Source of the DNA: Dehalococcoidia bacterium
Lineage (GTDB): Bacteria; Chloroflexota; Dehalococcoidia; GIF9; AB-539-J10
DNA length: 14,378 nt
Direction: 5' to 3'
Assembly (NCBI GenBank): GCA_023129815.1
Contig: JAGMBH010000086.1
Coordinates: 1 to 14,378, forward strand
Part shown: positions 1 to 7,214 of the stretch, piece after piece
Numbering within the stretch: the first letter of the stretch is position 1
Layout: each line of letters begins with the position of its first letter
Position numbers and translations under genes: made by a program
The notes under the pieces: generated by a model
Database searches by the model: none
Told to the model about the DNA's origin: nothing
What the model saw: the letters and a program-made list of their open reading frames with translations, nothing else

Positions 1-127
1 GGCACTGCCTGCGGTCAAAACGAATAGAATGAAGCTTGGCAAAATAATTTAGGCAGTGAAAGCCAACGTTATGACGATTACGCGCATAAGCCTTACCAGG
101 ATTGCCCAAGCCAACAACGAGTTTCAT
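1..127 (-). CDS. pth: Peptidyl-tRNA hydrolase (5' fragment; gene continues off the left edge)
   Basis: Reading the minus strand from the ATG at 127 gives 42 residues beginning MKLVVGLGNPGKAYARNRHN and continuing VGFHCLNYFAKLH. This is the N-terminal signature of bacterial Pth, which releases tRNA from peptidyl-tRNAs that drop off the ribosome. Asn9 and His19 correspond to the conserved active-site Asn and catalytic His of the family (Asn10 and His20 in E. coli numbering); the catalytic Asp lies beyond the window. The frame is open to base 1. The gene is divergent from the NUDIX gene at 199, and a TATAAT on the minus strand at 158-153 would give a leader of about 20 nt. I see no good Shine-Dalgarno in front of the ATG. 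Confidence 0.93.
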   Translation of the reverse strand, partial: MKLVVGLGNPGKAYARNRHNVGFHCLNYFAKLHSIRFDRRQC

Positions 128-146
128 TAGCACCGGTCTTACTTCA

Positions 147-158
147 TGATATATTATA
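147..158. promoter_or_regulatory. Overlapping divergent -10 elements for pth (minus) and the NUDIX gene (plus)
   Basis: On the plus strand TGATATATT (147-155) is an extended -10 pointing to the NUDIX gene at 199. On the minus strand TATAAT (158-153) points to pth starting at 127. The two elements share bases, so only one polymerase could occupy the site at a time. No convincing -35 box is visible on either strand. Confidence 0.5.
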
Positions 159-198
159 GACTAAAAGAAGATATGTTTTACTCTTATTGGGAAAATAG

Positions 199-702
199 AT
201 GAAAGAATATAACTACTGCCCAATTTGTGGAACTCCTCTTCAAGCAGGAATGATTGAAGGAAGGGAGAGAAAATATTGCCCTAAATGTGATTTTATTGAT
301 TACAAAAATCCTTTGCCAGTGGCATTAGCGGTTGCAGTAAAAGATAAGAAGTTTCTATTGATTAGAAGAGGGTTACCACCAAGAAAAGGAATGTGGGGGT
401 CTCCTTCAGGTTTTATCGAAAGTGGAGAAACGCCAGAAGAGGCTTGTCTGAGAGAGCTAAAAGAAGAGACTGGAATATCCGGGAAGATAGTAAAATTAAT
501 CGGAGCAGTTAGACGAGAAGACAAGGAGATTTATGGAGATATGCTGGTAGTGAAATACCTAGTTAAGGCAAAGGGTGGAAAACTAATTCCTGGGGACGAA
601 GTGGAGGATGCGAGATTCTTTGATATAGCTGAATTGCCTGTTTATTATGTCAACCTATTTAAAGATGTCATCGAAGAGATTCAAAATGAGGAAGTATTTT
701 GA
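199..702 (+). CDS. Zinc-ribbon NUDIX hydrolase
   Basis: The 167-residue protein starts with a four-cysteine zinc ribbon (C7, C10, C27, C30), followed by a NUDIX fold. The NUDIX box spans residues 71-93 and fits GX5EX7REUXEEXGU exactly, with the metal-binding core RELKEETGI at 85-93. The family hydrolyses nucleoside diphosphates linked to another moiety (NADH, ADP-ribose, oxidised nucleotides, diadenosine polyphosphates). The ribbon plus short NUDIX layout resembles NADH pyrophosphatase (NudC)-like or ADP-ribose-type enzymes, but the substrate cannot be set from sequence. The ribosome binding site is weak (GGGAAAA upstream). Its last 22 bases overlap the 3' end of ligA on the opposite strand, so no separating terminator fits between them. 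Confidence 0.9.
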   Translation: MKEYNYCPICGTPLQAGMIEGRERKYCPKCDFIDYKNPLPVALAVAVKDKKFLLIRRGLPPRKGMWGSPSGFIESGETPEEACLRELKEETGISGKIVKLIGAVRREDKEIYGDMLVVKYLVKAKGGKLIPGDEVEDARFFDIAELPVYYVNLFKDVIEEIQNEEVF

Positions 703-2711
703 TTTAGCAATTTTATAAACTCAGCCTCGCTGAGTGTCTTTATCCCCAATTTTTGCGCTTTAGCCAGTTTAGAGCCAGGGTCAGCACCAACTATGAGATA
801 AGATGTTTTCTTGGTGACATCTGAGCCTGCTTTACCTCCTAAAGCCTTTATCTTAGCTTCTGCCTCTGGACGGGTAAAAGATTCCAACTTCCCCGTTAGA
901 ACAAATTCTAATCCAGCTAAAGGTAATTCTTCAGGCTTGGCCTCCTCGACTTTCTCCCTTTCCAGCCTCACAGCGGCCTTCCTTAATTTCTCAATAATTT
1001 GCCTGTTCCTTTCCTGCCTGAAGAAAGCCACAATGCTATCAGCTATCTTGGGTCCGATTGATGGAAGAGATAGAAGGTCTTCCTGACTAGCTTTAGCTAA
1101 ATCACCTATGCTACTAAAGTTTTCCGCTAGTAACTCAGCATACTCCTCGCCAACATGGAGAATACCCAGAGCAAAGATAACTCGTGACAAAGGCCTATTC
1201 TTGCTTCCTTCAATGGAATTAAGTACATTGGAGGCGCTCTTCTCAGCCATCCGCTCCAAACCTAAAAGCTGCTCCTTAGTAAGATAATATAGGTCAGCCA
1301 CATCCCTGATTAAGCCAGCTTGGAATAAGGCTTGACATAGCTTTTCACCCACGCCATCTATGTCCATAGCACCACGAGTGACAAAGTGCTTGATCTGCTC
1401 TAGGGCTTGAGAGGGACAGGCAGCATTAGGGCACCTATGCATAGCCTCGTCTTCAGGCTTTATCACCTCACTTCCGCATACCGGGCAGTGACTCGGCATA
1501 TAGAAAATCTTTTCCTTACCACTGCGGCGACTTTTCACCGGGCCAACTATCTCAGGAATAACCTCGCCAGCGCGCTGCACAACAACCACATCACCAATAC
1601 GAATATCTTTGCGATGGATGTCTTCCTCATTGTGTAACGCTGCCTGGTGGATAACTACACCACCTACTTGAACTGGCTCCAAAATGGCATAAGGATTGAG
1701 GCTCCCGGTACGCCCTACGTTTACACCGATATCAACAAGGCGCGTGGTGCCTTGGATGGCAGGGAATTTATAAGCAATGGCCCACCTGGGCTCATGAGCC
1801 ACAGTGCCAAGTTCCCGCTGAAAGGCAATTGGATTAACCTTCACCACCATACCATCAGCCTCATAAGGTAAGTCATCCCGCTTTTCCACCCAGTTCTGAT
1901 GACATTTCTCCACCTCATCAATAGTATGGTAGAGAGCAATGTTAGGATTTACTTTGAAGCCCAAAGACTTGAGGTATTCCATAATCCCCCAATGGGTATC
2001 AGGCACTGCCTTACCTTCAGCCCAACCCAAACCATAGATAAATATGTCCAAAGGACGTCTGGCAGTGACATTAGAATCTAGTTGCCTTACTGAGCCAGCA
2101 GCAGCATTCCTGGGATTGGCAAAAAGGGGCAAACCCTCTTTAGCCCTCTCCTCATTGAGCTTCTTAAAGCCAGCCTTGGGGAGATAAACTTCACCCCTTA
2201 CCTCAAATCTTGGAGGTGCCTCCTTAGGCACAGAAAGAGGAATGCTTCTAACAGTTCTTAGGTTCTGAGTGATGTTCTCGCCTCGGTAGCCATCACCTCG
2301 AGTTGCGCCAGTGACCAGCAAGCCATCAACATAAGTCAAAGCTACCGCCAGCCCATCAATTTTAGGTTCACAAACAAGGTCAAAACTACGTCCACCCAAG
2401 AGGTTACTCGCCCTTTTATGCCAAGCAGCTAATTCCCCGTAGGAAAAGGCATTAGCCAGGCTCAACAAAGGCTCAGGGTGCTCCACCACACCAAACTCTT
2501 CTACTGGTGGGGCACCAATCCTCTGCGTTGGCGAATCAGGGGTGATAAGCTCAGGATGCTCAGACTCGAGCTGTTTAAGCTCCCTCATCAGTTCATCATA
2601 TTCAGCATCACTGATTTCGGGGCTATCCAGCACATAATAACGGTAATTGTGGTAGTTAATTAAACCCCGTAGCTCCTCTATTCGCTGCCTTACGTTAGTT
2701 ATATCTCCCAT
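681..2711 (-). CDS. ligA: NAD-dependent DNA ligase LigA
   Basis: The 676-residue protein is the normal length for bacterial LigA, which seals nicks in duplex DNA using NAD+ in replication and repair. Domains in order: Ia NMN-binding region (HNYRYYVLDSPEISDAEYD near 21-39), adenylation domain with the nucleophile Lys117 in EPKIDG (115-120), the R-G-D loop at 138-140 and K291 in DGMVVKV, OB fold about 320-400, a four-cysteine zinc finger (C409, C412, C427, C432), helix-hairpin-helix repeats about 440-570, and a C-terminal BRCT domain about 597-670. The start is supported by GGAGG at 2720-2716, four bases before ATG. An extended -10 sits just upstream. The 3' end overlaps the NUDIX gene tail to tail. 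No key residue appears to be missing. Confidence 0.98.
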   Translation of the reverse strand: MGDITNVRQRIEELRGLINYHNYRYYVLDSPEISDAEYDELMRELKQLESEHPELITPDSPTQRIGAPPVEEFGVVEHPEPLLSLANAFSYGELAAWHKRASNLLGGRSFDLVCEPKIDGLAVALTYVDGLLVTGATRGDGYRGENITQNLRTVRSIPLSVPKEAPPRFEVRGEVYLPKAGFKKLNEERAKEGLPLFANPRNAAAGSVRQLDSNVTARRPLDIFIYGLGWAEGKAVPDTHWGIMEYLKSLGFKVNPNIALYHTIDEVEKCHQNWVEKRDDLPYEADGMVVKVNPIAFQRELGTVAHEPRWAIAYKFPAIQGTTRLVDIGVNVGRTGSLNPYAILEPVQVGGVVIHQAALHNEEDIHRKDIRIGDVVVVQRAGEVIPEIVGPVKSRRSGKEKIFYMPSHCPVCGSEVIKPEDEAMHRCPNAACPSQALEQIKHFVTRGAMDIDGVGEKLCQALFQAGLIRDVADLYYLTKEQLLGLERMAEKSASNVLNSIEGSKNRPLSRVIFALGILHVGEEYAELLAENFSSIGDLAKASQEDLLSLPSIGPKIADSIVAFFRQERNRQIIEKLRKAAVRLEREKVEEAKPEELPLAGLEFVLTGKLESFTRPEAEAKIKALGGKAGSDVTKKTSYLIVGADPGSKLAKAQKLGIKTLSEAEFIKLLNQNTSSF

Positions 2712-2729
2712 AAGACCTCCATCAATTAT

Positions 2730-2738
2730 AATATACCA
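2730..2738 (-). promoter_or_regulatory. Extended -10 promoter candidate for ligA
   Basis: Minus-strand TGGTATATT reads from 2738 to 2730 and would start transcription about 12 bases before the ligA ATG, leaving room only for the GGAGG site. No good -35 is seen. Confidence 0.4.
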
Positions 2739-2823
2739 TAGCTAAAATAGGCAGACAGAAATGCCGTTTACCGAACGCAGACCTGAAAAGCAAGCTATAG
2801 GCATTGCCAAGGAAAGTTTTTAG

Positions 2824-3546
2824 TTAATTCTTTTGCCCGAACGGGCAGATATAAACGCATATACCACAAGCACGCACACCCAGAGTCTGCTCTCGTTCGT
2901 TTTGATAGCGATCACATGCTTCAGCAGCAAATATCTCGCTCCTTGGTCTGGGTCTATCAAAAGCTTGTCCAGTAAAAGCATGCACGGGACAAGCTTCCAC
3001 GCATACGGGGCAGTCCTTGCACATCTCATCCATAGGCATTCCGGCTTCCAACGGAGCATCTGTGAGCACGGTACCCCACCTCACGCGGGGACCATGTTTT
3101 GGCGTAATGAGCAAAGCGCTCTTGCCAATCCATCCCAGTCCGGCTAAATGAGCTGCTAATTTGTGGGAGAACACACCAGCAAGTCTAGTTTTACCCACCC
3201 TTTGAGAAGATGGGACAATGAAAGCTTGAAAACCGGCTTTATCCAGGGATTGGGCTAACATCAAAGAAATCGAGTCTATGCGGGGATTTACAATTTGATG
3301 CGCGTGATACCAATAGGTATGTATGGCAGCAGCATCGCTATGATATCTCAGCACATTTACAATGCTATCCATAAGAACGGAACCATGAGAAACAGCTCGC
3401 GGAAACTGAGCTAGAAATTCTCCGCCTTGCTCTGAAATACACTGCCTGGCAGGAGTAAGGTCAGCTATGCCGAAGTAAGTTGCCCCCACATTCTTGGCCA
3501 AAGATTCTAGCTTGCCTCCAAGATTTACCTTATCCATATCTTTCAT
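2824..3546 (-). CDS. QueG-like double [4Fe-4S] cluster protein, short form
   Basis: The 240-residue protein carries two cysteine sets: C176-C179-C182-C186 (CKDCPVCVEACP) and C211 plus C227-C230-C234 (CGICVYICP), as in the ferredoxin module of epoxyqueuosine reductase and reductive dehalogenases. The segment HLAGLGWIGKSALLITPKHG (133-152) and the later RWGTVLTDAPL match the QueG family core. QueG completes queuosine in tRNA with a cobalamin cofactor. This protein is shorter (QueG is typically well over 300 residues), lacks the C-terminal HEAT repeats, and by hand alignment has Leu rather than the proposed catalytic Asp 13 residues before AGLGW. It is therefore better called a QueG-like paralogue, perhaps a corrinoid-linked or electron-transfer protein. 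AGGAG precedes the ATG. It lies 112 bp upstream of ligA on the same strand and is divergent from trmO. Confidence 0.75.
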   Translation of the reverse strand: MKDMDKVNLGGKLESLAKNVGATYFGIADLTPARQCISEQGGEFLAQFPRAVSHGSVLMDSIVNVLRYHSDAAAIHTYWYHAHQIVNPRIDSISLMLAQSLDKAGFQAFIVPSSQRVGKTRLAGVFSHKLAAHLAGLGWIGKSALLITPKHGPRVRWGTVLTDAPLEAGMPMDEMCKDCPVCVEACPVHAFTGQAFDRPRPRSEIFAAEACDRYQNEREQTLGVRACGICVYICPFGQKN

Positions 3547-3568
3547 AGCTAACTCCTATCTATCTATA

Positions 3569-3577
3569 AGTATAGCA
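3569..3577 (-). promoter_or_regulatory. Extended -10 promoter candidate for the QueG-like gene
   Basis: Minus-strand TGCTATACT (3577-3569) lies 22 bases upstream of the ATG at 3546. It is followed by an AGGAG ribosome binding site. No clear -35 box. Confidence 0.45.
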
Positions 3578-3643
3578 CAGCAAAGTTTCCCAACCTTAAC
3601 CCCACTCCTTCACAATTTCTAAACTACTGAATCCACCGATATT

Positions 3644-3652
3644 TGCTATAAT
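3644..3652 (+). promoter_or_regulatory. Extended -10 promoter candidate for trmO
   Basis: TGCTATAAT, a perfect extended -10, would start transcription near 3659, about 20 bases before the GTG start at 3679. The hexamer at -35 distance (CTACTG) is poor. Confidence 0.55.
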
Positions 3653-3678
3653 CAAAGCAGCTACACAGGAATGAAATT

Positions 3679-4167
3679 GTGAATGAGATAAAGTACACGC
3701 CAATCGGAGTCATCCATTCTCCCTTCAAAGAGCCCAAAGGGACACCTATACAACCTGCAGGTGGCAAGGGTATCAATGGAACAGTTGAGGTATTCCCAGA
3801 ATATGCTGAAGGCTTAAAAGATGTCGAAGGCTTTTCTCACATTATATTGATATACCATTTTCATTTATCCAGAAGACCGTTCTTAAAAGTAAAACCGTAT
3901 ATGGATAACGAAGCACATGGAGTCTTTGCCATGCGAGGTCCAAGTAGACCAAACCCAATTGGCATCTCGGTAGTGCGTCTTATCAAGATTAGAGAGAATA
4001 TACTCCATATTCAAGATGTAGACATCGTAGACGGAACTCCCCTTCTGGATATCAAGCCTTATGTGCCAGAATTCGACATAAGAAAAGTAGAGAAAATAGG
4101 ATGGCTGGAGAAAAACGTGCATAAACTTTCAATATCAAAAGATGATGGGAGGTTCACCATATGTTAA
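3679..4167 (+). CDS. trmO: tRNA N6-methyltransferase TrmO (UPF0066 family)
   Basis: The 162-residue protein matches the TrmO/YaeB family, S-adenosylmethionine-dependent enzymes that methylate N6-threonylcarbamoyladenosine at position 37 of some tRNAs. Visible signatures are IGVIHSPF (9-16), FAMRGPSRPNPIGIS (83-97; the usual RSPxRPNPIG with a Gly for Ser) and DGTPLLDIKPYVPEFD (118-133). It is a single-domain form lacking the C-terminal extension of E. coli TrmO, as in many small homologues. The start is GTG, chosen because AGGA at 3667-3670 lies 8 bases upstream; the nearby ATG at 3671 opens only a four-codon frame whose TGA overlaps this GTG. Its own extended -10 lies upstream. A ClpP-like gene follows 34 bp downstream and may be co-transcribed. 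Confidence 0.88.
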   Translation: MNEIKYTPIGVIHSPFKEPKGTPIQPAGGKGINGTVEVFPEYAEGLKDVEGFSHIILIYHFHLSRRPFLKVKPYMDNEAHGVFAMRGPSRPNPIGISVVRLIKIRENILHIQDVDIVDGTPLLDIKPYVPEFDIRKVEKIGWLEKNVHKLSISKDDGRFTIC

Positions 4168-4201
4168 ACAACATCAGCGTTATTTTAAGGAGGAGACAAA
4201 C

Positions 4202-4774
4202 ATGGCTATGAAACCAGTGGTAATTAAGTTCTTCGCCCCTGTCATAGATGCTACAGTCAACGCTCTTATGAATGCTATTGACCAGAAAATGAAGCAAGGG
4301 ATAAGAGATTTCATCATCCTTATCTCCTCACCTGGTGGCTCTGTTATTCACGGTTTGAGCACGTATAATTACCTGAAAGGGTTGCCAGCCACGATAACTA
4401 CGCACAACTTCGGTAGCGTGGACTCCATAGGCATCGTCTTATATTGTGCCGGCTCAAGGAGGCTGTCAGTGCCCCAAGCGAGATTCTTGCTTCACGGTGT
4501 TAACGCCCAATTTAAGGGAAACCAGAACTTGGAAGAAAAGCAGCTAGAAGAAAGATTAAAGGGATTAAGAATTGACATCGAGAACATCGCCAAAGTAATT
4601 GCCGCAAATACAGGTAAAAGTACTGAGGAAGTGACGAATGCCATGCTTGAAAGGACGACTCTGAACCCAGAGGAAGCACAATCCTGGGGTCTGGTACATG
4701 AAATCAAGTCACAGCTATTTGAAGCAGGAAGTGAAGTGGTCTCCATACAATTTCAGCAACCGCAAAAACCATGA
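4202..4774 (+). CDS. ClpP/SDH-superfamily serine peptidase-like protein
   Basis: The 190-residue product has the ClpP fold pattern. ISSPGGSV (41-48) gives the oxyanion glycines, Ser75 in VDSIGIVLYCAG is the nucleophile position, and His98 in ARFLLHG is the catalytic histidine. ERTTLNPEEAQSWGLV (150-165) corresponds to the ClpP segment that normally carries the catalytic Asp. By hand alignment that Asp position is Thr152, so the triad may be Ser-His only or use another acid. No Clp ATPase gene is nearby. The start at 4202 is preferred over an in-frame ATG at 4142 inside trmO, because AAGGAGG at 4187-4193 lies 8 bases before it and homology begins right after. It could be a self-acting peptidase or a chambered, Clp-ATPase-independent enzyme. 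Confidence 0.75.
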   Translation: MAMKPVVIKFFAPVIDATVNALMNAIDQKMKQGIRDFIILISSPGGSVIHGLSTYNYLKGLPATITTHNFGSVDSIGIVLYCAGSRRLSVPQARFLLHGVNAQFKGNQNLEEKQLEERLKGLRIDIENIAKVIAANTGKSTEEVTNAMLERTTLNPEEAQSWGLVHEIKSQLFEAGSEVVSIQFQQPQKP

Positions 4775-4825
4775 CATTGCCCATAAGCATGGTTAACCAA
4801 ATATGGGGCTCATAAGGAGGTAGAT

Positions 4826-6001
4826 ATGGCAAAACATATTTTTAGAGGGCTAATTATCATTCTTACGTTCACATTATTGATGGTATTCTCGGCAGCGCCA
4901 GTTTTGGCTTTTGATGCCCGGAGCGGGAATATGGTCACTGTCCCGGGTGGAGAGGTGATCAATGATGACCTGTATGTGGGTGCTAACACTGTTATCATTG
5001 ATGGCACTATCAACGGTGATCTCTGGGCCGCTGGTAACGCGATCACCATCAATGGCATAGTTAACGGCAGTGTTATGGCTGCTGGCAGGACAGTTAACAT
5101 CAATGGCGATGTTGGTCACGCTGTGCGAGCAGCAGGCGAAACTATCATCATTAATGGCGATGTTAGCGGCGATGTAATAGTTGGGTGTAGCCAGGTGAAT
5201 ATAGCCAGTACAGCCAAAATTGGTGGTGACCTCCTTTTCGGCGCTGGAATTGCACGCATTGATGGACTTATTGAGGGTGACATCAAGGGTGGAGGAAGCG
5301 AGGTCACCATAAGCAACGGGGTAAAGGGAAACATTGCTCTCAAAGTTGAGAGCCTGACAATATTGCCTACGGCAAATATTCAAGGCGACCTAACCTACAC
5401 CTGTGAAGAAGAAGCTGACATCCAATCCGGTGCCCAAATTGGTGGCATGACCACTCATAACCTGCCCGAAGTAAAGGAAAAACGAGCTAAACCCTTCCCC
5501 TTCGTCCTTTTCTCTGGCATAGGAGGCAAGGTAACAGGCTTCATAATGGCTTTGATAGCAGGGCTAGCTATCATTCTCCTTGCCCCAAGACGATTGACAT
5601 CTATCGCCGAGTCTATACGCACCAGACCTGGGCCAAGCGCTGGCTGGGGAGCTCTTATCCTGTTTGTTACTCCTATCGCCGCTATAATAGTGTGCATCAC
5701 AATTATTGGCATACCAGTAGGGCTAATTGCTCTAGCTCTCTGGGGGATAGCTATTTACCTGGCCCAAATCCCTGTGGGCTTATTTATCGGGCGGTGGATT
5801 ATTGGCCACTTCAGGGGTGTGGAGGGCAAAGCCATCATGGTCGGAGCCCTAGCTTTGGGACTTGTCATCCTTAGGCTCTTGAGGCTAATCCCCTACTTAG
5901 GCTTCTTCATTGGACTGGCTGTCATCCTCTTTGGCTTGGGAGCAGTAGTAGTCTCAGAAAGGGGGCGACGAGCCAAGGCCCGGGAGGCAGAGTCAACCTA
6001 G
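4826..6001 (+). CDS. Secreted bactofilin-like polymer-forming protein with membrane anchor
   Basis: The 391-residue protein begins with a signal peptide (about 1-28, cleavage likely after VLA). Residues about 40-205 are a run of short beta-solenoid repeats of the kind DGTINGDLWAAGNAITINGI, the bactofilin/polymer-forming style. After a charged linker, the C-terminal third (about 230-378) holds roughly five hydrophobic helices, including ALILFVTPIAAIIVCITIIG. Classical bactofilins are cytosolic and under 200 residues; this form places the solenoid outside the membrane. The family is thought to form filaments or scaffolds. A strong AAGGAGG precedes the ATG. The solenoid repeats show as partly repeated DNA (for example AATGGCGATGTT at 5101-5112 and 5153-5164). 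The exact role is unknown. Confidence 0.75.
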   Translation: MAKHIFRGLIIILTFTLLMVFSAAPVLAFDARSGNMVTVPGGEVINDDLYVGANTVIIDGTINGDLWAAGNAITINGIVNGSVMAAGRTVNINGDVGHAVRAAGETIIINGDVSGDVIVGCSQVNIASTAKIGGDLLFGAGIARIDGLIEGDIKGGGSEVTISNGVKGNIALKVESLTILPTANIQGDLTYTCEEEADIQSGAQIGGMTTHNLPEVKEKRAKPFPFVLFSGIGGKVTGFIMALIAGLAIILLAPRRLTSIAESIRTRPGPSAGWGALILFVTPIAAIIVCITIIGIPVGLIALALWGIAIYLAQIPVGLFIGRWIIGHFRGVEGKAIMVGALALGLVILRLLRLIPYLGFFIGLAVILFGLGAVVVSERGRRAKAREAEST

Positions 6002-6078
6002 TTACAATGGGAACTGAATGAAGAAATCGAAACTGGCAGTAGCTTACTCGGCTAGATAGAAGGTGACCACTTGGTTAG

Positions 6079-6120
6079 GGTGGCCAGAATCTACACATCA
6101 CAATGACCAAAAAGCTGAAT
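6079..6120 (+). pseudogene. Possible 3' remnant of a duplicated GNAT gene
   Basis: In the frame of the ATG at 6103, the bases after an in-frame TAG (6076-6078) encode GGQNLHITMTKKLNK. This parallels the C-terminus of the GNAT protein just downstream, which ends GIPHIAMTKKL. At DNA level ACAATGACCAAAAAGCTG (6100-6117) matches 6553-6570 with two differences. It may be the tail left from a tandem duplication, or simply the reuse of a short sequence; it is short. Confidence 0.3.
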
Positions 6121-6138
6121 AAACATTCACCACCAAAC

Positions 6139-6573
6139 ATGACTAACTTAATAGTTAAGAAGGTTGATACTTCACAAGAATTAAAAGACGCCCAAGAAGT
6201 AAGACGCCAAGTCTTTACCGAAGAACAAGGAATAAAACGAGAAAGGGACATTAATGGGCTGGACCAGAATTCAGACCATGTTATTGCCTATGATAACGAC
6301 ATTCCAATTGGAACTGCGAGAATTAGGTACAAAATTGGTATCCAAGCGAAGCTTGAGAGGATTGCTGTGTTAAAGCCCTATCGAGGCCAAGGAATCGGTA
6401 AAAGAATAATCGCAGCATCCATAGGATTGGCTAAGACAAAAGGGGCATTAGAAGTAATATTGGATTCGCAGCAGTCCGCTGCAGGGTTTTATGAAAAGCT
6501 CGGCTTCCGACAAGAAGGAGCGCCATTTGAAGAAGTGGGAATCCCACATATAGCAATGACCAAAAAACTGTAA
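6139..6573 (+). CDS. GNAT family N-acetyltransferase (ElaA/YjcF-like)
   Basis: The 144-residue product has the GNAT fold. VRRQVFTEEQGI (21-32) is the typical N-terminal motif of the ElaA/YjcF group, ERIAVLKPYRGQGIGKRII (73-91) contains the acetyl-CoA pyrophosphate loop RGQGIG, and FYEKLGF (117-123) is motif B. It probably transfers an acetyl group to a small amine; the substrate is unknown. The ATG at 6139 is chosen over the in-frame ATG at 6103 because family homology starts there and the intervening residues look like a copied GNAT C-terminus. Neither start has a clear ribosome binding site. The next GNAT gene starts two bases after its stop, so the two are probably translationally coupled. 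Confidence 0.8.
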   Translation: MTNLIVKKVDTSQELKDAQEVRRQVFTEEQGIKRERDINGLDQNSDHVIAYDNDIPIGTARIRYKIGIQAKLERIAVLKPYRGQGIGKRIIAASIGLAKTKGALEVILDSQQSAAGFYEKLGFRQEGAPFEEVGIPHIAMTKKL

Positions 6574-6575
6574 AA

Positions 6576-7061
6576 ATGATTCGCAGTCTATCGCCCTCAG
6601 ACATTGACGCTATCCTAAAGGTCATAAATGATGCTGCACAGGCTTACAAAGGTGTAATTCCGAGTGATAGGTGGAAGGAACCTTATATGTCAGCCAAGGA
6701 ACTAAAAGAGGAAATTGAAGCTGGTGTTAGATTCTTCGGATGGATAGAAGATGACTATTTACTTGGAGTAGCAGGAATCCAACCTGTCAAAGATACTACG
6801 TTGATCAGGCATACCTATGTAGCTACAAAATGCCAGAGAAAAGGGATTGGCAGCAGGTTACTTGAACACCTGATGAGTTTGGCCGAAACTCTTGAAATCT
6901 TGGTGGGAACCTGGGCCGCTGCCACCTGGGCCATTCGATTTTACGAAAAACATGGCTTCAAGCTAGTATCACCCGAAGAAAAGGATAGATTCCTGCGAAC
7001 GTATTGGAATATTCCTAAGAGGCAAGTCGAAACCTCGGTGGTGCTAAAGTTTACCAAGTAA
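6576..7061 (+). CDS. GNAT family N-acetyltransferase
   Basis: The 161-residue protein shows the GNAT acetyl-CoA binding segment RHTYVATKCQRKGIGSRLL (78-96), with the Q/RxxGxG loop at 87-92, and motif B FYEKHGF (122-128). The N-terminal MIRSLSPSDIDAILKVIN is a typical GNAT first strand and helix. It starts two bases after the preceding GNAT gene and has no separate ribosome binding site, so re-initiation by the same ribosomes is likely. The two proteins are not close copies outside the shared motifs. Substrate unknown. The C-terminal residues RTYWNIPKRQVETSVVLKF form the last strands of the fold. Confidence 0.85.
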   Translation: MIRSLSPSDIDAILKVINDAAQAYKGVIPSDRWKEPYMSAKELKEEIEAGVRFFGWIEDDYLLGVAGIQPVKDTTLIRHTYVATKCQRKGIGSRLLEHLMSLAETLEILVGTWAAATWAIRFYEKHGFKLVSPEEKDRFLRTYWNIPKRQVETSVVLKFTK

Positions 7062-7214
7062 ATTTGGGCCTTAAGCCGATGTTACCCAAGGGCGGCTGAG
7101 GTCAACACCCGCTCCATAAGCGATAGAAAACCCCACTTGAATACGCAAAATCAGAGCTAAAATGCAGATAGTGCAAACAAAACGCTATACTTATATAAGA
7201 AAGGAGGTATTCAC

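Noticed and set aside
4142..4201. Upstream in-frame ATG as start of the ClpP-like gene
   Set aside because: It lies inside trmO, lacks a ribosome binding site, and adds 20 residues unlike the family; AAGGAGG sits 8 bases before the ATG at 4202.
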